Shown here: positions 46,690-55,000 of the stretch, one piece after another
Numbering within the stretch: the stretch's first letter is position 1
Layout of the letters: each line of letters begins with the position of its first letter
From: Brevibacterium antiquum
GTDB taxonomy: Bacteria; Actinomycetota; Actinomycetes; Actinomycetales; Brevibacteriaceae
Assembly: GCF_016107655.1 (NCBI RefSeq)
Contig: NZ_JABASX010000003.1
Coordinates: 310,001-374,000, forward strand
Direction: 5' to 3'
Length of the DNA stretch: 64,000 bases
Translations under genes and position numbers: made by a program
Notes under the pieces: generated by a model
What the model saw: only the letters and a program-made list of their open reading frames with translations
What the model was told of the DNA's origin: nothing
Databases searched by the model: none

Positions 46690-47562
46690 TCAGCGGACCT
46701 CGGTGATTTCCGGACCGCGTTCGAACGGGTTGAGCTCGTCCTTGTCCTCGTCCTTGGTCTCAGAATCTCCGTCGACCTGTGGTGCGGTGAGCACGATGAG
46801 CTCACGCGGAGCCATCGCCTCATGTCCTCTGTCGACGACGACGCCCCGGAAGAGTGCGCTGAGTTCGGACCGGATCTCTTCGTCGGTGACGGCCTTGCCG
46901 GAGAACACTGCGCGGACGAACCAGCGTGGACCGTCGACTCCTGCGAAGCGCATGGCACGCTTGCCTGGGCGGCCGTCCTCGGTCTTGGCAGGAACCTCGA
47001 CAGCAAGCTCCTTGCCGAGCGAGGTGTGCAGCTCCGAGGCGTCGCCGCCCTGTGAGGTCACGCCGGTGGCCAACTGTCTGCGAACGGTATTCCACAGTCC
47101 TTCCGAGCGTGGGGTCGCGAAGGCCTGCAGCTGGATTCCCCCGCCTTCATGGATGAGTGTCACTGCCAGCACTCGCTGGGAGTCGTCGTCGGTGTCCAGG
47201 CGCACCTGCATGCCGTCGACGACCGGCACCTTGAGAGCGCCCAGATCGAGCCGGTTGAGCTCAGGGAAATCCTCTGCGGCGTCGAACGGGCCCTTCTCGG
47301 AACGATCGAAGGGAGCGGACTTCTCGAGCAGGGCCTCCTCGTCAAGTTCGTCGACGTCTTCGTCGTCTGTCGGGCCATCAGAGTCTTCGTCTGCAGTCGA
47401 GCCTTCGGACACGCTCGAGTCGGTCTCGTCCGAATCGGCTTCGGTTGAGTCTTCGGCAGCGGTGTCATTCGTCACAACGTCGTCGACGTCATGTTCCTCA
47501 TCGACGCTGTCGTCGATCTTCTCAGCGGAGGATTTCTTGGAGAATCGGGAGAACAGTCCCAT
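46690..47562 (-). CDS. DUF3710 family protein
   Basis: 290 aa, actinobacterial family of unknown function (Rv2696c type). After MGLFSRFSKKSS come about 80 very acidic residues (Asp/Glu/Ser/Thr), then the conserved domain: LGALKVPVVDGMQVRLD, GIQLQAFATPRSEGLWNTVR, GPRWFVRAVFSGKA, LFRGVVVDRG. It is six bases after dut. The acidic arm suggests a disordered interaction surface. Confidence 0.9.
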   Translation of the reverse strand: MGLFSRFSKKSSAEKIDDSVDEEHDVDDVVTNDTAAEDSTEADSDETDSSVSEGSTADEDSDGPTDDEDVDELDEEALLEKSAPFDRSEKGPFDAAEDFPELNRLDLGALKVPVVDGMQVRLDTDDDSQRVLAVTLIHEGGGIQLQAFATPRSEGLWNTVRRQLATGVTSQGGDASELHTSLGKELAVEVPAKTEDGRPGKRAMRFAGVDGPRWFVRAVFSGKAVTDEEIRSELSALFRGVVVDRGHEAMAPRELIVLTAPQVDGDSETKDEDKDELNPFERGPEITEVR

Positions 47563-47568
47563 GGTCGT

Positions 47569-48042
47569 TCACACCTCTTTCTCGGTCAGACCTGATTGCA
47601 CTCCACCTGTGGAGCCGAAGCCCCCTGCCCCGCGATCACTGTCGTCCAGCGATTCGACCAGAGTGAAGTCTGCTTGTTTGATTTCCTGGATGACGAGCTG
47701 GGCGATGCGGTCTCCGCGCGAGATGCGCAGGGGAGTCCGCGCATCGAGATTGATCAGCGGCACCTTGATCTCACCCCGATAGCCGGCGTCGATCGTGCCC
47801 GGAGCATTGATGACGGTGACTCCGTGTCTGCTCGAGAGTCCCGATCGCGGATGGACGAATCCTGCGCAGCCGACCGGCAGCGCAATTGCGATCCCGGTGG
47901 GCACGACTTTCCGTTCAAACGGTTCGAGGACGTAGTCGATCGCCGAGCACAGGTCGGCACCCGCATCGGTCGCGTGCGCGTAGGAGGGAGGAGTCATACC
48001 TGCATCAAGCAGTTTGAGGTCAATCTTCAGGATTTCTGCCAC
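47569..48042 (-). CDS. dut: dUTP diphosphatase
   Basis: Trimeric dUTPase, 157 aa, making dUMP and keeping uracil out of DNA. All five motifs appear: ATDAGADLCSAID, HPRSGLSSRHGVTVIN, GTIDAGYRGEIKVPLIN, RISRGDRIAQLVIQ and the C-terminal RGAGGFGSTGG P-loop-like tail. It is first gene of the dut-DUF3710-OB operon and is divergent from DUF3093, as in M. tuberculosis (Rv2697c/Rv2698). Confidence 0.97.
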   Translation of the reverse strand: MAEILKIDLKLLDAGMTPPSYAHATDAGADLCSAIDYVLEPFERKVVPTGIAIALPVGCAGFVHPRSGLSSRHGVTVINAPGTIDAGYRGEIKVPLINLDARTPLRISRGDRIAQLVIQEIKQADFTLVESLDDSDRGAGGFGSTGGVQSGLTEKEV

Positions 48043-48106
48043 AAAGATGCACTCTAACGCCGAAGCCTGAGCGCTTCCAAAAAGTCCGTTATGGGAGAAT
48101 GGCTCT

Positions 48107-48562
48107 ATGGCAACGACTCAACCCGAAACACGCGTGGTCTACAGGGAGAAACTCGGTCCCTCCATCGGCATGTGGATTCTCATCGTGATCGCCGCGGCTT
48201 CGACCGCACTCATGGTCCTCCCTGTGTGGACGGCCGGCACCATCATCCTCCCGGTGATCAGCTTCGTCCTCTTGGCGTGGTGGCTGCGTTCGCTCGGGAT
48301 CTCAATCATCGTCACCGAACGACAGCTCTTCGTCGGTGATGCGCATATCGATCGCCGATACGTCACCGATGCCACCGGCTACGACGCCGAATACGCACGG
48401 ACGGCCCGAGGAACGGGTCTCGACGCTCGGGCATTCCTCATGCTGCGCCCTTGGGCCAAATGTGCTGTGCGCATCGACATCCACGATGAGAGCGACCCGA
48501 CTCCCTACTGGCTGGTTTCGAGCAAACGTCCGATGGAGCTCGCCGCGGCTCTCAAGCCCTGA
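48107..48562 (+). CDS. DUF3093 membrane protein
   Basis: 151 aa. Two N-terminal membrane helices (about residues 20-42 and 44-62) are followed by a cytosolic C-terminal domain: SIIVTERQLFVGDAHIDRRY, RGTGLDARAFLMLRPW and DPTPYWLVSSKRPMELAAAL. It is the actinobacterial family of Rv2698 with no known function. Downstream lies a nested inverted-repeat structure and a terminator shared with DUF4193. Confidence 0.9.
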   Translation: MATTQPETRVVYREKLGPSIGMWILIVIAAASTALMVLPVWTAGTIILPVISFVLLAWWLRSLGISIIVTERQLFVGDAHIDRRYVTDATGYDAEYARTARGTGLDARAFLMLRPWAKCAVRIDIHDESDPTPYWLVSSKRPMELAAALKP

Positions 48563-48566
48563 CACT

Positions 48567-48627
48567 TGCGCCAGCTCGCAGACTCACGTGGTGAGCAACT
48601 GCCTCGACGGAGGAGCGAGCTGGCGCA
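48567..48627. repeat. Nested inverted repeat between DUF3093 and DUF4193
   Basis: TGCGCCAGCTCGC (48567-48579) and GCGAGCTGGCGCA (48615-48627) are perfect 13-bp arms around 35 bases. Inside is a second hairpin, CTCAC-GTG-GTGAG (48583-48595). Beginning five bases after the DUF3093 stop, it may be a transcript end or a small structured RNA. Confidence 0.7.
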
Positions 48628-48655
48628 CCCGGACCGAAACGGGCCGAGACACAGA

Positions 48656-48679
48656 AACGCGCCCCGACAAGGGCGCGTT
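48656..48679. terminator. Bidirectional terminator between DUF3093 and DUF4193
   Basis: AACGCGCCC / GGGCGCGTT, perfect 9-bp stem with a six-base loop, followed on plus by CTTGT and on minus by TCTGTGTCT. It lies 22 bases beyond the DUF4193 stop. Confidence 0.75.
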
Positions 48680-48701
48680 CTTGTATCGTTCGGCAGGTGC
48701 T

Positions 48702-49001
48702 TCAGCCAGCACAGTCCGTGCAGATCGGGACTCCACCCTCTTCGCTCGCCAGCTGCGAGCGATGGCGAACCAGGAAGCATTCCATGCAGGTGAATTCGTC
48801 ATTCTGCTTGGGCAGCACTCGAACGGAGAGCTCTTCGTTCGACAGGTCCGCGCCGGGCAGTTCGAACCCTTCGGCAACTGCTGTCTCATCTTCGTCAATC
48901 TTGCTTGCCTGCGCCTGCGAGCGTGAAGCCTTCAGCTGTTCAATCGAATCGCTTTTGATTTCATCGTCTTGCTTACGAGGTGCGTCGTAATCTGTTGCCA
49001 T
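48702..49001 (-). CDS. DUF4193 zinc-ribbon-like small protein
   Basis: 99 aa, actinobacterial family of Rv2699c. It starts ATDYDAPRKQDDEIKSDSI after Met, has AEGFELPGADLSNEELSVRV, and ends in a four-Cys zinc ribbon: CMECFLVRHRSQLA and CTDCAG. Family alignment favours the ATG at 49001; an ATG at 49010, three codons upstream, has GAGAG near it and is equally possible. The function is unknown. Confidence 0.88.
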   Translation of the reverse strand: MATDYDAPRKQDDEIKSDSIEQLKASRSQAQASKIDEDETAVAEGFELPGADLSNEELSVRVLPKQNDEFTCMECFLVRHRSQLASEEGGVPICTDCAG

Positions 49002-49120
49002 ATGGCTCATCGCTCTCTGTCGGGTGTGCTGAAGAGGGTTTTCAACCCTTCTCGCCAAACGTGTCCCCAGCATTGTGCACTGTATGGTTGCAGTTGGCAA
49101 GATCAGATCGTCCATGTTCA

Positions 49121-49138
49121 CAGTGATTATCATCACTG
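49121..49138. promoter_or_regulatory. Palindrome between DUF4193 and a small divergent gene
   Basis: CAGTGAT-TATC-ATCACTG, perfect 7-bp arms, in the 286-base spacer. The core GTGATTATCATCAC has some similarity to Fur/Zur-type boxes. A second hairpin AGGGTT-TTC-AACCCT (49035-49049) lies in the DUF4193 leader. Control by a metal regulator is a guess. Confidence 0.4.
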
Positions 49139-49287
49139 CCGAGTCGCTTCGTGACGGTTCGCACATACGACTCTCGAAAAGCTCTGCGAGAATACATAAG
49201 TCGAATAGCGCCGATAGCATTTTTTCGGTGAATGAAACTGGGTTCGCCCCATGCATGGGGGACGGCCCGAGGAAGGACGGATACACG

Positions 49288-49515
49288 ATGAGTGAATTCG
49301 CAAATCAACTCGATACCAGGATCGACGATGTCCGTCATCGCATTCATGAAGCCCGGTCTGCGGGGGACGACTACCTCGTCGAGACCCTGATCGACGACCT
49401 GCAGAATCTCTTGGAGCTCGCCGATCGCAACGATGTGGACACCGGTCCGATCGCGGCGGTCATCACAGCAGAGACCGGAGCGATTCCGGTCATTCCCGCA
49501 CCTGAAGAGTCCTGA
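49288..49515 (+). CDS. Small acidic helical protein, unknown
   Basis: 75 aa: MSEFANQLDTRIDDVRHRIH, then a predicted helix ending LQNLLELADRNDVDTG and a short hydrophobic Pro-rich tail. AAGGA lies 13 bases before the ATG. The frame extends upstream without a start signal. A strong terminator follows at once, which supports an independent gene. No family recognised. Confidence 0.65.
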   Translation: MSEFANQLDTRIDDVRHRIHEARSAGDDYLVETLIDDLQNLLELADRNDVDTGPIAAVITAETGAIPVIPAPEES

Positions 49516-49539
49516 CTCCCGGAGAAGACCGACACCGAG

Positions 49540-49574
49540 AATCCCTCCCCTGCGCAACTGGCAGAGGAGGGATT
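49540..49574 (+). terminator. Terminator after the small acidic protein gene
   Basis: AATCCCTC (49540-49547) / GAGGGATT (49567-49574), with an inner CTGC/GCAG pairing, followed by TCTGTTGTCT. Confidence 0.8.
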
Positions 49575-49582
49575 TCTGTTGT

Positions 49583-49620
49583 CTGAAGAGCGCTCTGGTT
49601 CCTGAAGGGCGCTCGGGACG
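49583..49620. repeat. 19-bp tandem repeat just 3' of hemH
   Basis: CTGAAGAGCGCTCTGGTTC (49583-49601) and CTGAAGGGCGCTCGGGACG (49602-49620) match at 14 of 19 positions, ending seven bases from the hemH stop. Confidence 0.65.
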
Positions 49621-49627
49621 CTTGAGC

Positions 49628-50740
49628 TCAGGCTGGCCAGTTGGGCTCGGTCGCCCGTTCGATGCGTCCGAGGCAGCATTCGATGCTGCACGCACCGCTG
49701 CCGGGGACCAGCGCAGTGGAGCCGGTGATGGTCGGCGCAGCAGTCTGTTCGCCGCGCAGCTGCGCGATTCTCTCCTCGACCAGATCGACGAGCCCCGAAA
49801 CGAACAGTGGGTGCGTCCCGACTGTCGCTGCACGGGTGAAGGCGAAGCCGAGTTCGGCCGCCGTCTCCTTCGCTTCGGTGTCGAGGTCGAAGACGACCTC
49901 CATGTGATCGGAGATGAACCCGATCGGCACGAGAATGACTCCGGTGACACCGTCTGCCGCGAGTTCCGTCATTCGATCGTTGACATCAGGTTCGAGCCAT
50001 GGAACCTCTGGGGAGCCCGAGCGGGAGCAGTACACCAACTCCGCCGGAAGGACCTCGGCCGCAGGGAGCCCATCCACGAGGTGGGCCATGAGCTCTTCGT
50101 GCTGTGCGCGATAGCCGCTGGTCGCCACGGCCGAAGCGTCCTGCATGACGTTGGGAATCGAATGTGTGACGAAGAGAATCCGATGCTTCGACGCATCAAG
50201 GGCACCGACCTGCTTCGTGAAGTCGGCAATGCCCTCCCTCAGAAGGATTGCACACGCCTCTGCATAGCCGGGGTAGTTGTAGAACTGCCGGATCTTATCG
50301 ATCGTGACGGTCGTACCCTCTGCTGACAGCTCCTCGATCGTCTTGGCGAAGTCCTCACGGTATTGACGGCAGGAGGAATACGACGAGTACGCCGAGGTGT
50401 CGATGGACAGGAATCGAGTTCGCCCAGCCTGCGCCTCGGCGCGCACCTCGTCGGTCAGGTACGGTTCCCAATTGCGGTTGCCCCAGATGAGAGGGGTGCC
50501 GACGCCTCGACGCTCGAGCTCCGCGCGCAGAGCCTGCAGCAGTGCTTTGTTCTGATCATTGATGGGCGACTTTCCACCGAAACTGTAATAGTGCTCACCG
50601 ACTTCTTCGAGTCGCTCCTCCGGTATTCCGCGACCGGCGGTGACGTTTTTGAGGAACGGGACGACTTCTTCTGGAGCCTCCGGTCCCCCGAATGACATGA
50701 GGACGAGAGTGTCAATGGGTTCAGTGTTGTTCACAGTCAT
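49628..50740 (-). CDS. hemH: Ferrochelatase (coproporphyrin ferrochelatase), [2Fe-2S] type
   Basis: Inserts iron into coproporphyrin III; HemQ then makes heme. 370 aa from the ATG at 50740 (a GTG frame reaches 50782). Catalytic His in ILFVTHSIPN, acidic DHMEVVFDLDTEA, and LMSFGGPEAPEEV at the start. Cys124 (SSYSSCRQYRED) and the C-terminal CSIECC (351, 355, 356) match the [2Fe-2S] ligands known from the actinobacterial enzyme. It stands apart from the hemE operon. A BlaI-type palindrome covers the four to twenty bases before its start codon, suggesting repression by the BlaI-like protein encoded at 58.4 kb. Confidence 0.95.
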   Translation of the reverse strand: MTVNNTEPIDTLVLMSFGGPEAPEEVVPFLKNVTAGRGIPEERLEEVGEHYYSFGGKSPINDQNKALLQALRAELERRGVGTPLIWGNRNWEPYLTDEVRAEAQAGRTRFLSIDTSAYSSYSSCRQYREDFAKTIEELSAEGTTVTIDKIRQFYNYPGYAEACAILLREGIADFTKQVGALDASKHRILFVTHSIPNVMQDASAVATSGYRAQHEELMAHLVDGLPAAEVLPAELVYCSRSGSPEVPWLEPDVNDRMTELAADGVTGVILVPIGFISDHMEVVFDLDTEAKETAAELGFAFTRAATVGTHPLFVSGLVDLVEERIAQLRGEQTAAPTITGSTALVPGSGACSIECCLGRIERATEPNWPA

Positions 50741-50743
50741 CGA

Positions 50744-50760
50744 TTTTACAGCCTGTAGAG
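50744..50760. promoter_or_regulatory. BlaI-type operator at the hemH start
   Basis: TTTTACAGCCTGTAGAG, containing an exact TACA-GCC-TGTA core, ends three bases upstream of the hemH ATG. It matches the cydA and blaI upstream sites. If the GTG at 50782 is the true start, the site would lie in the first codons. Confidence 0.6.
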
Positions 50761-50848
50761 TTTCCGCGCCCGCTGTCCGCACAGTGAGTCAGTTCCACTC
50801 ACCGTTCAGACCGGACTGCCGCTGTCCGGTCCAGGCGCCCACCGAACC

Positions 50849-50890
50849 GACCGGCCGCTGATCGAACCGCACCGACCAGCCGCTGACCGA
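50849..50890. repeat. Imperfect 25-bp-period repeat between hemH and sepH
   Basis: GACCGGCCGCTGATCGA (50849-50865) and GACCAGCCGCTGACCGA (50874-50890) differ at two positions. The 246-base hemH-sepH divergent spacer otherwise shows only the hemH operator and a purine-rich region before sepH (AAAGGAGCTTAAGGC). Confidence 0.55.
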
Positions 50891-50986
50891 TGAGAGCGGC
50901 CATTTCGCGACTCGCGCGCAAATCTGCCCTATGCGCGGCCCCGGACGTGACACGATGCAGGGAGACGCGATAAAGGAGCTTAAGGC

Positions 50987-52075
50987 ATGCGTGAACTGAT
51001 CTTGAACGGAGTCGACGCCGACGGCACTCATCTGCTGCTGAACGACGAAAACGGGCTGCAGTATCGATTGGCTCTCGACGAAGCTCTGTACGCCGCTGTC
51101 CGCAAGGACCGCACCACAGTCAAACCCGAGACCCCTGTGCGCCCTCGCGACATCCAGGCGATGATCCGGGGCGGGATGAGCGCAGAGGAAGTCATTGCTT
51201 CCACGGGTGCCGATATCGAACAGGTCCGCACCTATGAGCGCCCTGCTCTTGCCGAACGCGCACACACCGCGTATACGGCCAGTCAGCATCCGATCTATTC
51301 CGATCATGACCCCAACGGCGACCCGACTCCCCTGGTGGAGCTGTGTCAGACCCGTCTGGCGATGCGCGACGTCGACATCGAGACGATGGACTGGGATGCG
51401 TGGAAGCAGCAGGACGGCAACTGGTACATCCAGCTCAGCTTCACCGCCGCGGATCGGACCCGCACGGCCGGATGGAGCTACTACCGCCGGTCGCTGACCC
51501 CCATCGATGACGAAGCGAAATGGCTCGCCGATTCGGGACCCACGGACACAGGACCGATTCCGAACTACGGAACCGGTGCCGAACGTCAGAAGATCACCGA
51601 GGAGATCGACACCCCGACTGCTCCCCCAGCTCCGAACGATTCGACTCCGGCCGCCCGGGACCACCAGGCGGAGACCGGACGGATCTTGGAGAATCTGCGC
51701 AAGCGTCGTCGTCATGAGGACGAGGACGAGCCACGTGGCAGACTTCGCGCAGTCACCGAGGACCCGGAAACGCATCCTCAAGGTGCGCACACCGCGCCGG
51801 GACGGCCCACAGACGCCACCGATGACGAGGTCTTCGCATTCGAGGACCCGGCAGCTGCCGATCCCACGGCCGTCGACCCGGATGAACCTCAGGAGCCGAC
51901 CCAGGAGGTCGGCAGATTCGACGACGACAATCAGCTGTCCCTGCTCAATGAGCCGGGTGTCAGCGAAGATTCGAATCAGTTCAAGGACACAGAGTCGAAG
52001 GCGAAGTCGAAGAAGAACAGTCGCGCATCGATCCCCAGCTGGGACGAGATCATGTTCGGCTCGAAGCGCGACTGA
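50987..52075 (+). CDS. sepH: Septation protein SepH
   Basis: Actinobacterial FtsZ activator (DUF3071), 362 aa. The conserved N-terminal domain (residues 1-185) starts MRELILNGVDADGTHLLLND and holds an HTH-like segment (VRPRDIQAMIRGGMSAEEVI) needed for activity in Streptomyces. A disordered acidic middle follows, with the conserved C-terminal ASIPSWDEIMFG motif. AAAGGAG is well placed before the ATG. It converges with cydDC, and the two coding regions overlap by 26 bases at their 3' ends. Confidence 0.93.
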   Translation: MRELILNGVDADGTHLLLNDENGLQYRLALDEALYAAVRKDRTTVKPETPVRPRDIQAMIRGGMSAEEVIASTGADIEQVRTYERPALAERAHTAYTASQHPIYSDHDPNGDPTPLVELCQTRLAMRDVDIETMDWDAWKQQDGNWYIQLSFTAADRTRTAGWSYYRRSLTPIDDEAKWLADSGPTDTGPIPNYGTGAERQKITEEIDTPTAPPAPNDSTPAARDHQAETGRILENLRKRRRHEDEDEPRGRLRAVTEDPETHPQGAHTAPGRPTDATDDEVFAFEDPAAADPTAVDPDEPQEPTQEVGRFDDDNQLSLLNEPGVSEDSNQFKDTESKAKSKKNSRASIPSWDEIMFGSKRD

Positions 52076-55000
52076 GTTCGCTTCCCAGCTCAACCAGTCG
52101 ATCGCCCTCTGCGATCAGGCTGCGGTCGTGAGTGACCATCACAACGGCGTGTGAGTCCAGACTCTCCCGCAGATCGCTCACAAGCCGGTGAGCCATCTCA
52201 TCGTCCAGATGTGCTGTCGGCTCGTCGAGTACGAGCACTTCGGCTCCGCTCAGAAGCGTCCTGGCCACGGCCAGGCGCTGACGCTGGCCCCCGGAGATCT
52301 GCGCTCCGTGATCGCCGACCCAGAGGTCGAGTCCGGCCGGATCAGCCCATTCGCCCAAGCCCGCGCTGGTCAGAGCCGCGAACATCTCCTCGCTGCTGGG
52401 TGTGTCTCTGCGCGCAATCGCCAGATTGCCCCTCACAGTCGACCGGAACACATGCGCCTCCTGCGGGCACCACGCGATTCGGCCGGCGAGGTCCTCTGGT
52501 GCCAGACTAAGCACGTCTGTCTCGTGTCCTGCATCGTCTTCGGCTCGATAGGAACCTGACCACGGGTCGAGGAAACGCAGCAGCACACTCAGCGTTGTCG
52601 TCTTTCCGGTTCCGCTCTCGCCGTGCAGGACGGTCCACCTGCCCTTCTGAGCTCGCAGATCCACATCGTCGACGACTGGACCGTCATCCCACCCGACGCT
52701 CATGTCCTCGAGCTCGAGGACAGTGAACGCGTTCGCATCGCAGGCCTGGCCTCTGTGATTGCGGGTCAAGGGACTGGACTGGGCAGGTGACAGTGCGGGG
52801 ATGCGGTCGAGGACAGCGCCGAGGGTCGGCAGTGCACGGTATGCGAGCAGTGACTGTGAGAAGAGATCTGCAGAGCCCAGGGCAATGAGAACGACGACGG
52901 CCCGGATCTCGGTTGGTGCCGACGATGACATCGCGATGAGCACAGCAGCGCCCACCGTACTCAGCTGCAGCCAGAGTTGCGCTATGCCGAAGCGGTGTGA
53001 GGAGCGACGCTGGACACGCTGCAGCTCCTGCTCTTCGCGAGCGAGGACTGTCAGCACCGTGGCGTCTGCTCGATTCGTGCGCAGATCCGTTTTGGCATTC
53101 AGTGCCCGAACCAGGACGGAGAGTATCCGACTGCGGAGCATTCGGACTCGGCCAGCGAGGCCGCTTTCGCTCCAGATCACTGCTGCTGGCACCACGACCA
53201 GATTGAGAGCTCCGAGCGCCAGGAACACCGGCAACGTCGCCGGGTCGAGTGCCCAGGCCGCGATGAGCACGGCGAGAAAGACCAACGACGAGGCGACAGG
53301 CGGGAACAGAGTCCGCGGAATCAGGTCCCGAACATCATCAGCATCGGAGACCATGGTGCGCAGCGCGGCATCAGAGGTCAGCAGCTTCCGATCCCCCATG
53401 CCGACTGCTTCGAAGTGCTCCCACAGTCGAGAGCGCAGTCTGCCCAAGGAAGCGAAGATCGCCGAGTGCAGTTTGAGCCGACTGAGATAGAGCAGCACTG
53501 ATCGGCTCAGCCCGAAGAACCGCACGCCGACGATGGCGACCATGAGAATCATGATGGGTGGCTGGTAGGACGCCTCGACGATGAGCCAGGCGGAGACTGC
53601 AGTCAGCGCGATGGCCGCCAGGCTGGAGGCGCAGGACGCGAGGAGAGCAATGATCATGTTCGGGGTGAAGAGAGGCATGCTCGACCGCAGGAGCGACCAC
53701 CGCCGACGAAGAGTCGCTCTTCGACTTCCTTGTGCCCAGCCGTGGTCCTCGCCCACTGTTTCCGCTGCTTCCGCGCTCTGTGTTCTGCCAGCCGCTGCGG
53801 GATCGGCGGGCATCACAGGATCTGCGGGCATCGCAGGCTCGGTGAGCCTCGTTGAGGCGGTGCGTACCGCCGGATCAGTTTCCTGTGCGCGCGTCTGTGC
53901 TGACGTTGCTGCGGACGTGCCCAGGCTGGGTTTCCTGGGAGTGATCTCGCCTTCGGCGAGTGCGACGACCCGGTCGTCATGGCTGGCCAGGATGACTCGC
54001 ACACGAGCTGCCGCCTCGGCGATCATATCGATGATGATCTGCGCGTTGTCATCATCGAGGTGAGCAGTCGGCTCGTCGAGGACGAGGGTCTCCGCGTCAC
54101 CGTCAACCAGGTGGAGCACCCGGACGAACGCGAGTCGACGAAGTTGGCCAGGGCTCAGAGCGGATGTCGACAGAGTCGGGTCCTCAGGCAGACGGGCTCC
54201 GCGCAGTGCAGTCGCCTGTTGCGAGGGTGGGAGACCGTAGACCTCGAGCTCGGCGCCGATCGTCGCACCGAAGATGCGTGGAGCCTGTGGGACGAAGGCG
54301 ACTCGGCGCGGTCTCATCGTGGTTCTGGCCTGTGCCGGCAGATGACCGGCCAGGGCTGCCAGAATCGTCGACTTTCCTGCACCCGAGGCTCCTCGAACCG
54401 CAGTGATGCCGGGAGTGGCCGGGAAGTCACCGTTCCACTCGATCGTCGTACCGTTCGGGTAGATGACACGGTGCCGGGCGCCGGTGGCTCCATCACTGGC
54501 TGCACGGACACCGGCCGCAGTGAAATCTGCCGCACTTCCACCAGACGTATCGTCGCCGTCGAGCCCTTCCGGCATCGCGCTGTCGGTGCTTGCGATCAGC
54601 GCGTGGGCACGATCCTGTGCCTCGCGGCCGTTCTCGCTGGCGTGGTAGCCGGCGCCGAGTTCGCGCAGCGGAGTGAAGCACTCGGGCGCCAGGAGCAGGA
54701 CGAAGAGGCCGGAGCTCAGGTCCATGGTTCCAGAGACGAGGCGCAGCCCGATGACGACGGCGACCAGAGCCACGGAGATCGTGGCGATGAGTTCGAGGGC
54801 GAGGCTTGAGAGGAACGCGATACGCAACGTGGCGAGGTTGGCGCTGTGGTACTTCTCCCCCAAAGCGCGCAGGGTGCGCGCGTGGTCCCTGGATCGCCCG
54901 AGCCCGATGAGCACGGGCAGCCCTTCTGCCAGCTCGGCGAGGTGGTCGGAGAGACGTTCGAGTGCTGTGGTGCTGGCGGCTGTCGAAGCCTGCGTGAATC

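Noticed and set aside
51500..52154. Overlapping Arg/Ser-rich frames inside sepH and at its end
   Set aside because: Frame-shifted shadows of sepH and cydDC without start signals.
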